From Phialocephala subalpina (taxonomy: Eukaryota > Ascomycota > Leotiomycetes > Helotiales > Mollisiaceae): a stretch of 64,000 bases of DNA. Positions 35,701 to 47,538 of the stretch are shown piece after piece. The translations under genes were made by a program, and so were the position numbers. The notes under the pieces were generated by a model that was given only the letters and a program-made list of their open reading frames with translations, ran no database searches and was not told where the DNA came from. The stretch covers positions 893,159 to 957,158 of the forward strand of contig FJOG01000021.1 in NCBI GenBank assembly GCA_900073065.1, read 5' to 3'. The stretch's first letter is position 1, and each line of letters opens with the position of its first letter.

Positions 35701-36267
35701 CTCCAGCTGTTCTCTTGATTTGTTCGCTGCTTCCTCATCCATCCGTGCGCATTCTTTGAGACGCAGGAACGTGGATGACTGCTCTTGGCTATTTCTGTTA
35801 GCACATTACGCGGTAAGGTCTACGAGTCAAATGAATGCTCACCTCATCATAAAGATAATCCGAGTTAATATTTGCTGCCGGTAACGGTCTAGCCGTTTTT
35901 CCAATGATTCCAACTCGCCCCTTTCTCTCAGGGCTCGCCAGGCGATGCGAAAACCCTCTCGTTTTGATCCTGGATTCTTGGCCTGGAGATTCTTTAAATC
36001 TTTCACGAGGTCGTCCGATAGTTCCTGGCACTTGTCTGCGAGCGACGTCACAGCAAGGTCGTCAGCTGTCGTTGACCGTACTGGACTGGCGAGAAGACTG
36101 CCCGCGGCAGCTCGGAAGTCCTCATATACGGCAATTGCATCTCTGTTGCTGGCCGTGATGCCGTTCGCAGAGCGGCAGACTTGGTGTGCTTCGGATAAGA
36201 GCTTCCCAGCACTCTCGATGAACTGGAGCACGGTTCCTGAAAGCGCTAGCGCACTTAAGGGCTCCAT
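32752..36267 (-). CDS. STAND/NACHT NTPase (fungal NLR-like receptor)
   Basis: Two exons, 36267-35843 and 35788-32752, with a 54-bp intron (GTGAGC...AACAGAAATAG), give about 1,153 aa. The N-terminus (MEPLSALALSGTVLQFIESA) is the fungal N-terminal helical domain common on STAND proteins and distantly HeLo-like; residues 140-220 look like coiled coil. The NACHT domain has Walker A GKPGSGKST near 328-336, Walker B CFFIDGLDEF near 446-455 and the sensor VKICVSSRPYSDFE. The winged/helical region after it matches the usual fungal architecture (MPEDVSDMFQNMLDKLL). The C-terminal 550 residues show no clear WD40, ankyrin or TPR repeats. It is likely a cytosolic sensor that oligomerises on ligand binding to trigger its N-terminal effector. 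The frame is uninterrupted. Confidence 0.87.
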
Positions 36268-37267
36268 GATAAAGTTTGAGTTAACCCAATTAATCCAACC
36301 GTGAGCTTTTATCTGACGATGCTACGCCTGCACCGAATTTGTCCGCAAAGCGGTTGATGAGTTAGCAAGGCTGGCTGGATCAGAAATGAGTCAGTGCGAC
36401 CTCGGTGAGGCTCTTCTATTTAAACATTTGACCGCGGCAGCAAGCCCCAGCACTGGCAAGGGGTCGCTCGTGGGGTTCTGACGAGCTAGCGCCAAAGAGG
36501 ACACGCAAGGCAGATTTCTTGAGTTAGCCCCGCCTAAACAAAGGATTGCGAACCACCTTCATGGAAGCCTGATTTATATCAGAAGAATGATACTGGGACT
36601 GCACTAATAAGCCTTCTCGGAATTGGGCACGCGCCTTGGAACAACGTTGGAATTCCATTCTACTCCTATGCTTTTACAAATGGATAAATTAATGCCATCG
36701 TTTTCAAGTATAGGAAGGCTGACCGCCCGCTATTTGGTTAGCGCACTTTTTAGTACTTTCGGCGAAGAATAAACTCTAACTTACGGTTTGGCGTTATAAA
36801 AAGGCTCCGAGTCTTAGAGGGTCATCCCGCTATATGATGGGGAACATCGCTCCTTAGGGGCCTTCGTTCACTGATTCAGGCCAGTTATTACCTAACAAAA
36901 AACCCAACTCCAAGAACATATCCCGGATAGCGCTGCACAACTACGCCTGCCAATAGGCTATGCTCTTCAGTTTTTGGATACTCCTGCTCATAACTAATCG
37001 AACATCCTCCTCCTTATGGCGTGCAAGAGCCTGGAAGAATGCAGGCTGATAGTCACGTGATATACCAGTTTTCTCATTCTCTCACTGATCTGATGTATAC
37101 TACTCATCAAGATCCACACAAACGCATCTTAGATCTATAGAGCCGCTTGCTAGTTCTAAATTCGTTAGATTCAATCAGCCAGAAACTACTCTCTTTGATT
37201 CGTGAAGCATGCACCACAAGCGGACCCCTCTCCTATAACCCAACACTAGCGTCTTCAATTGAGATAT
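36268..37267. other. Intergenic upstream of the NACHT gene
   Basis: No gene was recognised. A TTTAAATA sequence near 36417 could serve as a TATA element for the minus-strand NACHT gene. Confidence 0.35.
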
Positions 37268-37552
37268 TGTTGTTATGACAACAGGTGCGCAGGCATTTGG
37301 GTGAGTACGGAATGGATCGGTGCAACAATGAGTGAGTATTTAACTGTCTGTCTAAAACTATATATGAGAGAGGAATATTTCCGGGAAATCCTTAAGGCTA
37401 GTAGATTTCTACTAGTATATTTCTATTAACCTGCGAAGGTTCAAAGCCAAGGCATGTATTGGTTCTAGATACAAGACGTAGCACGAGGAATCAAGAAGAT
37501 TAAGGATTCCTCGCGCTTTTTGAGAAATTAAACAAGATCATATGGTATCAAA
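37268..37552 (+). repeat. Possible Copia-type LTR with primer-binding site
   Basis: The segment starts TGTTGTTATGACAACAGG and ends ...ACAAGATCA (37540); two bases later comes TGGTATCAAA (37543), close to the initiator-tRNA primer site used by Copia elements. It also contains the palindrome CTAGTAGATTTCTACTAG near 37400. No internal coding follows, so only an LTR and a little leader would remain. Confidence 0.35.
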
Positions 37553-37861
37553 ACACGTGTCAAACATGTCGTCCCGTGACATAGCCCCCTCCGTAATATT
37601 TCCACCCTAATATTTCCCGGAAATTTTTTAAGCAGATGGCCAAGGCTAGCAGAAATCTACCGGTCTTAAGGTCGCTTTTTGAATTCTGTGTATTGATAAT
37701 CTTGATTCGCTAACGCAGTAGATTTCCTCGCAGTGGTTTTGGTGTTTTCACTCGACACTCGCTACCGGTTTTTGGAGTTTCCTAGACTTTAAGGGCCGCG
37801 TGCGGAAAACGTACTTTCCCAGGCCTATCCCAAGGAGCTCAGTACCAGTACCAGCACTGCT

Positions 37862-37975
37862 AAGCTTATCCCCAACTGAGTTACCACTGGTGCTCGCCTC
37901 TTACTTTAAGCTTATCCCAAACTGGGTTACCACTGGTGCTCGCCTCTTACCTACTCCAAGATTGTCCCAAACTAG
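37862..37975 (+). repeat. 46-bp tandem repeat, two copies plus a partial third
   Basis: 37862-37907 and 37908-37953 differ at only a few positions (both contain GGTTACCACTGGTGCTCGCC or its GAG variant). A third start (AAGATTGTCCCAAACTAGG) lies at 37957. Confidence 0.7.
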
Positions 37976-38944
37976 GTCCCTCGGAGAATTGCCCTTGGCA
38001 GCGAGGGCTGGTATATTTCTATTGGTATCAGAGACCATAAGCGAGTCAGGAACGAACATAACTATTGGTGGCCACTCAGCCAAAGAACTGGGGGCTTTAT
38101 CTTTCCAAGAATTGGCCTGAGCACCTAAAAATAACTTTAGTCATTGGATTTTGGATTCGGTTTTCAGCCTAGATAGCTTCAATAAATGAATCACTGTATT
38201 TGAGTTCATAGGCCTTCCCTGCGATAATCTGTACCGTGCCGTGGATTTGATCGTGCCATGCTCATTTTCTCGGTGCAGGCGCTGCCTCTAATTCCGAGCA
38301 CAACCTCGACCCAACTTGTACTCCTACATAAGTGCATGCATCCTGCGAGAACTATTCACCGACATTCTTTCGCTCAGATATTCTCTCAGATCCTGTCTAA
38401 ATAATGCGCCTCCTAGAATATGACAACGATGGCGAGTTTAGCTTAACTAAGGACTTCGTTAGCGGCGAGATTCCCGAATATGCTATCCTTTCGCACACAT
38501 AGGGGGCGGATACAAAAGAGTTCACATATAAAGACGTAATAAATAACACTAAGAAGGATAAGGTTAAGTACGAGAAGATTCGGTTTTGCGGAGAATAGAC
38601 TAAACGCGATAGCTTATAGTATCTCTGGGTCGATATATACTATATCGATAAATCCAATAATATCGAGCTTCAAAGAAGTATTAACTCGATATTTCGATGG
38701 TACCGTGATTTGGCCAAATGTTATATTTTTCCGGCAGATATGCCGATAGCTAATGTAAACACCACCGGCCAAGACTATTAGCTGCTGTGGGAATCGGCAT
38801 TCCGAAGAAGCAGATAGTTTGAGCGAGGCTAAACCCTTCAAGAGCTTATTGCTCCGAAATTAGTCGAGTTCTTCTCTAAGGACTATAAACTTCTTAGCGA
38901 CGAAAAAACGCTAAAGCGATATATCTGCGAGAGATTAAGAATTC

Positions 38945-38952
38945 CTAGTAAG
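38945..38952 (+). repeat. Left copy of 8-bp hAT target site duplication
   Basis: CTAGTAAG is the last host sequence before the transposon. It encodes part of the Pro-Ser-Lys of the HET gene. Confidence 0.88.
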
Positions 38953-41900
38953 TAAGCTTGGCTTTAATACTCGATAAGCGGTATCGATAAGAATTGATGC
39001 TAAAATCATTAAGAATCGATTTTATCGATCTAGTATCGATTCTAATTAGTCTGCCCCGCACTAAAATTACCCCACTATAATTAAAAAGTCATCATACGAC
39101 GAAAGCTTTTCCATTTTGTATTATTTTTTATTTATAAGCTATTCTTAAAGTTGCGAATATATTTAATAAATTCAATTAGTTAAATATATCGTACGAGTAA
39201 GTATTTATATAAAAGTAAATCATAATCACGTGGAATTAAGCGGGAGGTTATTTTAACGTTTATATTTCAAGAATTCTATATACAAAAAGCTTATTATACA
39301 AATCTAATAACCGTACGAAAGAGAAAAATAATCGTACGGGAAAATAAAAGCTTCTTCCTAGTTTTACTATTTAGCTATTTGTCTCGAATATTATCGCAAA
39401 GGTGAGAAACTATCGTCCGAGGCTCCATTAGAAGTATACACTTCCTTACTAGGGATTTATCGTATTATATATTATATAAAGGGGGAAAGAAACCTTGTTA
39501 GTACTTAAATAAAAAGGGTATATATACTTAAGTTATAATAATAGCATTAGACTACGAAGATTTAGCTTCGCCGTCGCTAGTAGGGGGCAAAGCCTTGGGT
39601 TTCTTGGGCGTATAAGGACCTTTCGGACCTCTTCCACCCCGTCTTCTATTAGGCTTATGCTTATTGTTGCTATTATTACTACTACTTTGTTTACCCTAAC
39701 GGTAACGTGCACTATAATCTAGCCACTTATAGTTGCCATAATACCCACCGAATTACCCTGGGATACGATGGCATTCGGGGAAAACTATACGGTCGAGTTT
39801 AAGTCGTACGTATTCCCGGCAAGGAGCATAACTCATATTAACCTTCGCTCTCTGGATAAGGAGCGCGTTAATATACGACGGGCGACTTGTTTTAACTTGT
39901 GCCATGGTTATGCGCGCGCTATTAATTAGCACGTTATTATTAAGCATAACCAAGTAAGCCCACTAAATAGTATTATAGCATTATATGATATTAGTATAAA
40001 TCGTACGAGAAGGATAGGGATCGTACACCTTGAGCTAACTACTAACCGGCGATTATAAGCATTTATATGCCATTATTTGGAGGCGGAGGAGGGGCGAGAG
40101 CTCTAAGCGCCTAAGGGGGAGTAGCGTAAAGGATAATCTTAAGCGCGTTAGCGATTATAAGAAAATAATAGAGTCATACGAACTAGTTGTTATTATTAGC
40201 TATAATACTAGATTATGCTATATATGCGTTAATTGTTTATTTACCTCTAAAAAACTTCGCGATATATACATAAAAAGAAAACTTACTTATTAATTAAATT
40301 AATTAGATAAATAGCAAAAGTAAAAGCTTAAAAAGACTTGCGTAGAATTATTAGAGTCATACGAAGCATAGGGAAAAATGGCGCGTATAAGAAGATCTAA
40401 GGAAAGAAAAGAAATAGTGAGGGGAAAGAGAGGCCTTTATATAGGCAAAACCCCACTATTTTCGCGCTAAAAGTATTTATACCGTTTTTATCGTTTCGTA
40501 CGAAGTTTTATCGTACGAAGCTAGCCTTGTTTGGATTAATACTATATAATTACTACTTTTTCCCGCCGTATTTTTTGTATAATTGGACGCCTTTTACGCA
40601 CGCTTACAAAAAGAAAAAAAAAGAAAATATATTAACTTTCGTATAAATATAATTAGATATTATAGCTTTTATTGCTTTATACGAATTACAATTAACTATT
40701 TTTAAAGAAAGTATCTAAAATCCCATTTTTTTTCTAATATTTTAAGTATTTTCTTATTTTAATTATCTTTAGATCTATTTATCCCCTATCCCATAAGACT
40801 ATATAACAAGCTCCTAAAAAGATTCTTTTTGGTTCATCGCTTATTAATGGAATAAAAAAAATATTAATAGCTATAAATAAAAGCTTAAATTAACGTTATC
40901 TTTAGTTACTTTGGCATTATTACTTAAAAGCTTTAACTTTTCTAAGGTTATACGACTCTTGTAAATTATAGTTTTTATATTTATTTTTACTTATTAGCCG
41001 AGCAACTTATTAAAGTAATAATGCGATTTAATTAAAAGTATTAAGTTCTTTTGATTCTTGAGATAAATTATTATACGAGAAAAGTATAGCGGCGGATATA
41101 ATAGCTTTATCTTAATATTTCTCCTAAAGCGTCTTTATATTTACTAAAGCTAGCTTTAATTACTTTTTTGGCTAATTAACTTTAATATACCTCGTACGAC
41201 GAGTAAGATTAAGAATTAAAGTAATAATATATAATAGAAATATATTTGTTTTTATATAATACTTATTAAAAACTATATATGCCTTTTTAATCCGAAGAAT
41301 AAAGTTTTTATTTTTTTGATCCTTCTTTTTCTTGAAATCTAACTATTATATAATTATTAGCTTTTTAGTTTTAAGTTAAAAGAAAAAAGAATTACTTATA
41401 AGTATATTTTGGAAGTATTTAATTAAAATATTTATTATAAAAAAGACCGAATTAATAGACGTAGAGTTTCTTTTAATGAAAAGAGTAGCCCGCGAGAAAA
41501 TAACAAGAAAGTCTTTAATTATACGAAGCTTTTTCTAATCTTAAAAAGTTAAAATATTAGCCTTAAGGTTTTCTTTAAATATATTTTTTAACTATTTCTC
41601 GTTTTTAAAGAAAAATAAAAAGTATATTATATTAACTATTTTATTTTGTATGATTATCAAGTGGAATTATCCTTTTTATAAGCTTACGAAACTCTTTTAT
41701 TCGAATAAGTAATCTACGAATATAAATAAAAATATTATAATTTTAATTAAGCGGGCCTAATAATCGAAATTTAAACTTTTTCTCTTTTTCGTTTGTTTAT
41801 TACTTAGTTCGATCTTAATTATTATATAATTTAAACTCTTTTATTCCAAGTATATTTGCAAATAAAAAAGCTTATACGGCAAGGTTAATAATATAGCCTA

Positions 41901-42994
41901 TATAACAGATACGCTAATAGTTTGCTTCCTACTCTAAATTAAACTCCTTCTCTTAATAAGCCTTTATATATTAGTAAAAAATATTATTCGGAGTAATATT
42001 ATCGGTAATAATCGCTCTAAACTTTCGTATGATACTATAATCTTTAAGTACCGGAAAAAGGATAAAAAATTAGTCTTTTCCACTATAACTAAATACTTTC
42101 GAAAGAGCAAAAAAAGCTTTTTATCTCTTAGAAAAATGCATAATAAAATATACGCAAATTACTAAAAAAAACCATTAATTCGAAAAAATCCAAATATCAA
42201 AAGAAATATAGATTCGTGAGAATACTAATTAAAGTTCTCGTTATATAATATCTTTATAAGTATTTTAAGCTTTACTAACTTTAATAGTAACTTAAGAGTA
42301 AATTATTATAATTATACCCTCGTATTCTCGATTAAATGCTTAGTATAAAGTATGGAATTTAAGCTATTCGATAAGAGCATAAGATAGGTTTCATACGATA
42401 ATCAAACTAATTAAAGCTTCTATAATAACTATCTTATTAAGCTACGCTTTAAAAATCTCGGAATCGAAGTTATCAATCTCGCTAATTACTTAAACTTAGT
42501 AATAAAACTAATTTAATTGCCATATAACGATTACTTGATTTGAACTTAATTTCTTTTTAATTTTAATTTAGTATATTAACTCAAGATACTTCTTTATATT
42601 TGAAGAAATATCCGTATTATATGGCTCTTTATACTTATTAACTATAGAATCACTAAAATAATAAAAGCAATAAAAAACGTTTTAATTCTTATTAGCCATT
42701 AGATTACGATAATATTACCAAACTAAAAATCTCTATTTCTTTCCTTTCGTTTAAGAAGTTTTAGTTAAATTTACAATTACTAATCGTGTAAATAATAAAT
42801 TTAGTTCGAGTAAAAAAGACATTTTGAAGATATTTTTTTGTGAAGTTATCGTACGAGAAAGAAAAAATTAGAAATAGGGAAAATTAGCGGTAAGGAATCG
42901 ATATCGTATCGATAAGATTAATTCTCGCGATACCTAATTAATACTAGTAAGAATCGATTCTATATCGATACCTCAGGTATTAAAGCCAAGCCTG
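38953..42994 (-). mobile_element. hAT-family DNA transposon, 4,042 bp, RIP-degraded
   Basis: CTAGTAAG occurs at both borders (38945-38952 and 42995-43002), an 8-bp target duplication as in hAT elements. Its removal restores the host frame. The termini are inverted: the right end reads CAGGCTTGGCTTTAATACC inward, and the left end TAAGCTTGGCTTTAATAC differs by two C/G-to-T/A changes. On the minus strand, through stops, a transposase can be followed from about 42620 to 40690: SRIYISFDIW (SFDLWTS in the family) near 42200, then the C-terminal hATC dimerisation block ISDEPKRIFLGACYIVLWDR followed by LKYQKKNGIL near 40840-40730. The rest is AT-rich and non-coding except a second relic frame near 39950-39550. 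Confidence 0.9.
39553..39953 (-). pseudogene. Second coding relic inside the hAT element
   Basis: A frame of 66 codons (39953-39753: NNNVLINSARITMAQVKTSR ... APCREYVRLKLDRIVFPECH) runs through two probable RIP stops into a basic Gly/Arg/Lys/Pro-rich tail (NKHKPNRRRGGRGPKGPYTP) ending near 39553. This survives better than surrounding DNA. The Cys/His spacing could be a degraded zinc finger. It lies downstream of the transposase on the same strand. Its function is unknown; it may be an accessory gene of the element. Confidence 0.45.
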
Positions 42995-43002
42995 CTAGTA
43001 AG
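42995..43002 (+). repeat. Right copy of 8-bp hAT target site duplication
   Basis: CTAGTAAG follows the right terminus. The next codons continue the HET frame (Ala-Leu-Arg-Gly). Confidence 0.88.
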
Positions 43003-43420
43003 GCTCTTCGAGGAAATCCTTTGCTTACTTTCAGCGTGGCCGAACGAATATTATAGGCAGAAACTCGGAAGACGACTTACGAAGAAAACATAGTATACTC
43101 GTTACTTAGTATCTTTGACGTTTATATGTCGCTTATCTATAGCGAAGGGAGAGATAATGCAAAAGAACGTCTTCGAGAGGCAATTAATAAGAAGGAAAAG
43201 GGTGCGTTATCCTTAGTTACTAAGATCAAATATAATTATAATAAGGTTATCAACTTGGGTAGGGATCAAATACGAGGACTTTTCTATTTATAATTTAATA
43301 ATAAAAGTCGAAAATAACAAGGATTTTCGCTCCGTAAGCATATTAATTAATAGTTTTATTATAGAAATTAATAGAAATATTATAGATATAGAAAATTATT
43401 TAACGCCCAAATATTCCATT

Positions 43421-46400
43421 TCATCCTTCAGCATCATATATGTTGTCCTCGACGAGTCTGTCCGTGTCCGGAATCCTAGGCCATGGTGTAGATCTTGGTG
43501 AAGATAATTGTGATGATACATCATGAGATGAGTAGTTGGCATCCGGTGCTGGGCCGGAAGCAGGGATTTCGTTTGAATCATTGATGTGATCTAGCGACCA
43601 GCGATCCACTTCCGTACACCCATCATGGGATCCTGCCCCGAGAAAAGAGTATGAACCTGGGGCCGAGTTTTCTCTTAGCAGTGTACTATGTGGTTCCTGG
43701 TCTGGGTTTTTATTCCAATGATCTTGCGTGTAAGGCGACATATCAAGTGGCCCGTTTTCTTGGCTCGTGCCTAGATAGGACTGCTCCAACGGAGACCAGA
43801 TATCGGGTGGTGCCAACCAGGCAGGACCACTAAAAGTCGCTTGAAGAGGCGACCAATTGATGTTGAAGTTCTGTTGTATTTGTGCAACTGGAGTAACCTC
43901 AAACCATTCGTTATGGTCGGCCGCTGCAGGTACAGGGTATTTGGGGTCTGTGGCGATTTGGTTCGTGTCACTCGAGACAAGGCTTTCTCCAGTGAAATTA
44001 GAGTGCGCGTCCAAAGAGGTGTTATTCGAACCAGTGCGGGCCAGTCTTCCAGGATGCCTCGCCGAGATTAAGCACTTGTTCGTGGCCATCTCAATAATTT
44101 TGCTTTGGCCCGATCTTGAAGCAGGATCATTGTGAGGTTGGACATCAACGCCGTGTCCGCGAGATGAGGACGTTGGTTTCTCAGATGCTGAAGCTGGGTC
44201 GCCCCTGATATCGTGTTTCCGCCGTTTTAAGATTCGGCGATCGATGGTCTGAGTTAATTCTCTGGGAGATTGTGGGATGATAGCTTGGCTTGTGCACCCG
44301 GGAAATTCAACTTGCCCTATGGCAGGGAAGGCATTTGCTGGAGACGGCGCGGTGTATTTGGACTGACAGCTACTGTCGCAGGCTTGCCGTGACGATTCCA
44401 ATTCTCTGGCTCCTGTCTGAGTGTCGCTTTGACTGGATATATAATTCCCGGGGCGCTTTCGTGAGTTCGTCGCCGTGGCAATACGGTACTCCTGCGCATC
44501 CCTGCTGTCACTCAATCGACTCGCATCTTCGGAAGAAGACTCGTGCTCTGAGGTTTTGCAGCCTTGATTCTGGAGATTCTGTTGTCTTTGAGGAAGCTGG
44601 GGAAGTAATGCTGTTGTTACTTGGGCTTGTATCCAATTACTCACTTGGCTTGGAAGTGGTGAAGTGAGAGAAGTACTTGATGAATCTAATTTGCGTGAAG
44701 AGTCCACATTGTCGCAACTGTGTCTCATGCTGGACGTGGATGCGTCTAGTTCGTACAACGCAGTATACGTCAAGTTCGATGAATCATTCGAAATGACCTC
44801 TGTTGTTCGACGCGATCCTCTTGGATAGAAGTCACGGGCTACAGAATTGTGGAGAGCTGACTGATCACAGTTTCCATTGTCGATAGATAGAGTACTTGGT
44901 TGGAGGACAAGCGGACGAGGAAAGTTGAAACAGCCCATCATGTTTTCGCAGCCCCAAGAACAACCAACAGAACTGCCGGCGCAGAATCGGCATTGACCAT
45001 ATCCGTAATTTGTCACGGAATTGTGGCTTCCGGGGAGGCGAGTGTGTGTTGGCATTTGATAGGAAATGGGGCTCAAGAATGATCGTGGTAAACTTGAACT
45101 TTCCAGTTCGGAGGCCACCGATTGCCTGGTCGGTTGGTGCACGCCTTCAATCGACGACCCTGCCATCATGAGAGAATCTATCGACAAAGTATCTATATAG
45201 CGGCTAGTGTGATGCACAGAGGCACGGCCTGGCAACTTATACTCCGCCTTGTCAATTGTCGCTGCTGTGCTCCAAAGACTTGCTTCTCTTCGCGGACGAC
45301 GCTTGCGATAGATATCTGGTTCCTTGTCCACATTGTCCACGCTCGAAGACTTGGCTTTCTTACGTGTACGAGAAGATTTCTCCGAAGATCCGCCCCTTGG
45401 TTTGGGCAGCAGGACTTTGAGGACATTACCGCGGATGGAACTTCTCTCAACGATGGTTGGGGCAGTGTGAACGTAGAATTCGTCGAAATATGTCACAACA
45501 GCCTTCGCTCCATGATCCACCAAAAGAACAATACAGGAGAGGATTTTAGAGTGAAGTCTATCCTGACCTTTGTGCTGCGCTTGTGCCATCTTAGCTGAGG
45601 CATGGGCAATAACGCTCGTTTCATGATAGCTTCGAGTATTCGGGTTGGCACCAGCATTCAAAATCAACGATACTGCTACTCGATTTCCGGTACCCGCAGC
45701 AATTGCCAGGGCAGTGTGGCCATTCTCGTCTCTCATGTTTATATCCGATACTTGGATGAGAGATTGCAGCACAGGTGTGGTTTGGAGATCGAGATGCCCT
45801 GATGAACTTTTCAATTCCTTCAGTAAGGGCGTTTCAACAGCTCTATCATTTGCCAAGAGGATTTCTCCAAGTGGGAGAGCTGAGCGTTCAGACAACATAG
45901 TTGATACAACAGCGGATACAGATAACCTACGTGTGATTAATTCTAGAGTAGAGTAATGTGAAGAAAGGCATAATTACTGTACTCTCAATATTCTCCCAAT
46001 CTCTTGCCCTTCATGTATGCCAATAAGCCACTCACCAGCAAATCCAAGTAGTCTTTCCGTAATCGATCGTCCGTGATAATCAAGAGTATCGAACTGAAAA
46101 CCTCGAGAAGATGCAAGCTTCAGTATGTCCAAATACTTTCCGAACATGGCAGGTTTGTGGAACCTAGCAACGTGCAGAAACGTCTCTCCGGTAGTATTTC
46201 GAGCGAATATAGGCGGGTTGAAAACTGACGTAAATATGCCTAGTATACTGTAGACGTATTCTAGATTTCCTGCCGCGGACGCGTGGTGGAGGAGGTTGTT
46301 GCCAAATTTGTCCTCTGCCCAATGCTCTGCCCTAATGTGCGGCGCTGATCGAGCGAATTGGAAAACAAAGTCGCATCCACAAACCTCGCAAACGCTCTCG

Positions 46401-47538
46401 TTCGGGAGTTCGAATTTACAACAGGATCGTTCCCGAAGAGATTTCGGTCCGTTGTCGAGATACTTTATTGATTCAAGATTCGTTTCTGAATCACGTGGGA
46501 AGTCATTCTCGTCCCATTTGATCAAGTCAAAGTTTGAAAAGTCAATGTTACTTGCCGATCTTCTGCTTGAGAGACTTGGCGCGTAGATCAGGCTGGATCT
46601 CCACGAAATGCTCGCTGAAATCACTGAATTAATGTGACGAAGAGAGCGAGATATGCTGGCTGATAGGCGAGTGCTGATTGTTGTGACACTGACCCTGCTG
46701 GTGAGGCTCCGTTTAGAGTTCGATCGTGTGAGGGTTGAATTTTCTGAGACTTCTGGAAGACGTGTGCTAGCTGGGTGGAGGATCGTCCTGTCTGGCCTAG
46801 TATCTTTGGCCGCATTGCCTTTCCCTTTCTTGTGTCGGGATTGGTTATGAGCGGTCCGGGTGACCGACGCAGTGTCTCCGTTGCTGATGGGAGATCCTGG
46901 ATTCGGTTGCTCCTCTACATTCAGAACCTCTTTATCACTTGATCTATCGTCGGTATGAGGTTCAGTCTCGAATGGTCGCCTTCCGAGATTCAACGACTGA
47001 TGTAAGTACCATCCACTCAATTCGGGCAATGAAAGATGAGATGGTACTCCACCGGGAAGTTCAAACTCGTAATGTCGAGCCGGGTTGTAAAAATGACAAC
47101 TCGTCGCCTGAGTCAGGGTCTCGATCGGCAGCTTCGTTTCAGCATTTGCTCTGTCGCATCTTCTCGCATTGCGCTGGGTATATTTCGATACCTGATTCTC
47201 CCTGCAGCGCTTCAATTGCGCAAGTCGATGGACTCCTTGCTGCAAGTCACGTGGTCGATATGTTCTCCATTCCGTATTAATATCCGGGAGTAGAGCACTC
47301 AGTTGTGCTTGTATGTTTCGAGTCCTGCACTTCTTGTCAGTTCCATTCTGTGAGGGTAAAGTGAGGTTCAAGGGGATGCTTCTCTGTCAACTCACCCTGG
47401 TTTGAAACCGCCTGTCTCTAATACTCGTTGAATGTCCGTGATCTTCAGCGTTGTCATGAGGTAAAGTCGGACGAGCTTTCTCCTTCGTGAGGCATCCCAG
47501 GGAATCCTCGGCCGCCCTCCTGCTCTCGAAGGCGCCAT
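43421..47538 (-). CDS. HTH (Clr5-like) plus ankyrin repeat protein
   Basis: Three exons, 47538-47396, 47324-45978 and 45926-43421, give about 1,331 aa in frame. The start is the ATG at 47538 (MAPSRAGGRPRIPWDASRRR), whose frame continues RKLVRLYLMTTLKITDIQRV and GGFKPG, then after a 71-bp intron with branch CTGAC joins TRNIQAQLSALLPD. This resembles fungal Clr5-like helix-turn-helix N-termini. The middle is Ser/Arg-rich (ISRSLRHINSVISASIS) with a Cys cluster ESVCEVCGCDF. Ankyrin repeats follow across the second intron: DKFGNNLLHHASAAGNLEYV, TGETFLHVARFHKPAMF, and DENGHTALAIAAGTGNRVAV. The last 600 residues are low-complexity, Ser/Pro/Gln-rich and likely disordered. A nuclear regulator or scaffold is plausible; no experimental role is known to me. 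It looks intact although it borders the RIP-damaged block. Confidence 0.75.

Larger units (their letters stand above)
38404..43220 (+). pseudogene. HET-domain NLR gene, RIP-mutated and split by a hAT transposon
   Basis: The left part (38404-38952) reads MRLLEYDNDGEFSLTKDFVS, IPEYAILSHT(stop)GADT, YEKIRFCGE(stop)TKRD, YLWVDIYYID, SINSIFRWYRDLAKCY, then TLQELIAPKLVEFFSKDYK and ends at RIPSK. The right part (42995-43220) resumes SKALRGNPLLTFSVAERI, YSLLSIFDVYMSLIYSEGR, NAKERLREAINKKEKG. This is the HET domain of NACHT/NB-ARC-type receptors through to its last conserved block. Stops replace Trp and Gln as expected for RIP. The receptor body that should follow is missing. The interruption is exactly an 8-bp target duplication plus transposon. 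The gene is dead. Confidence 0.88.
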
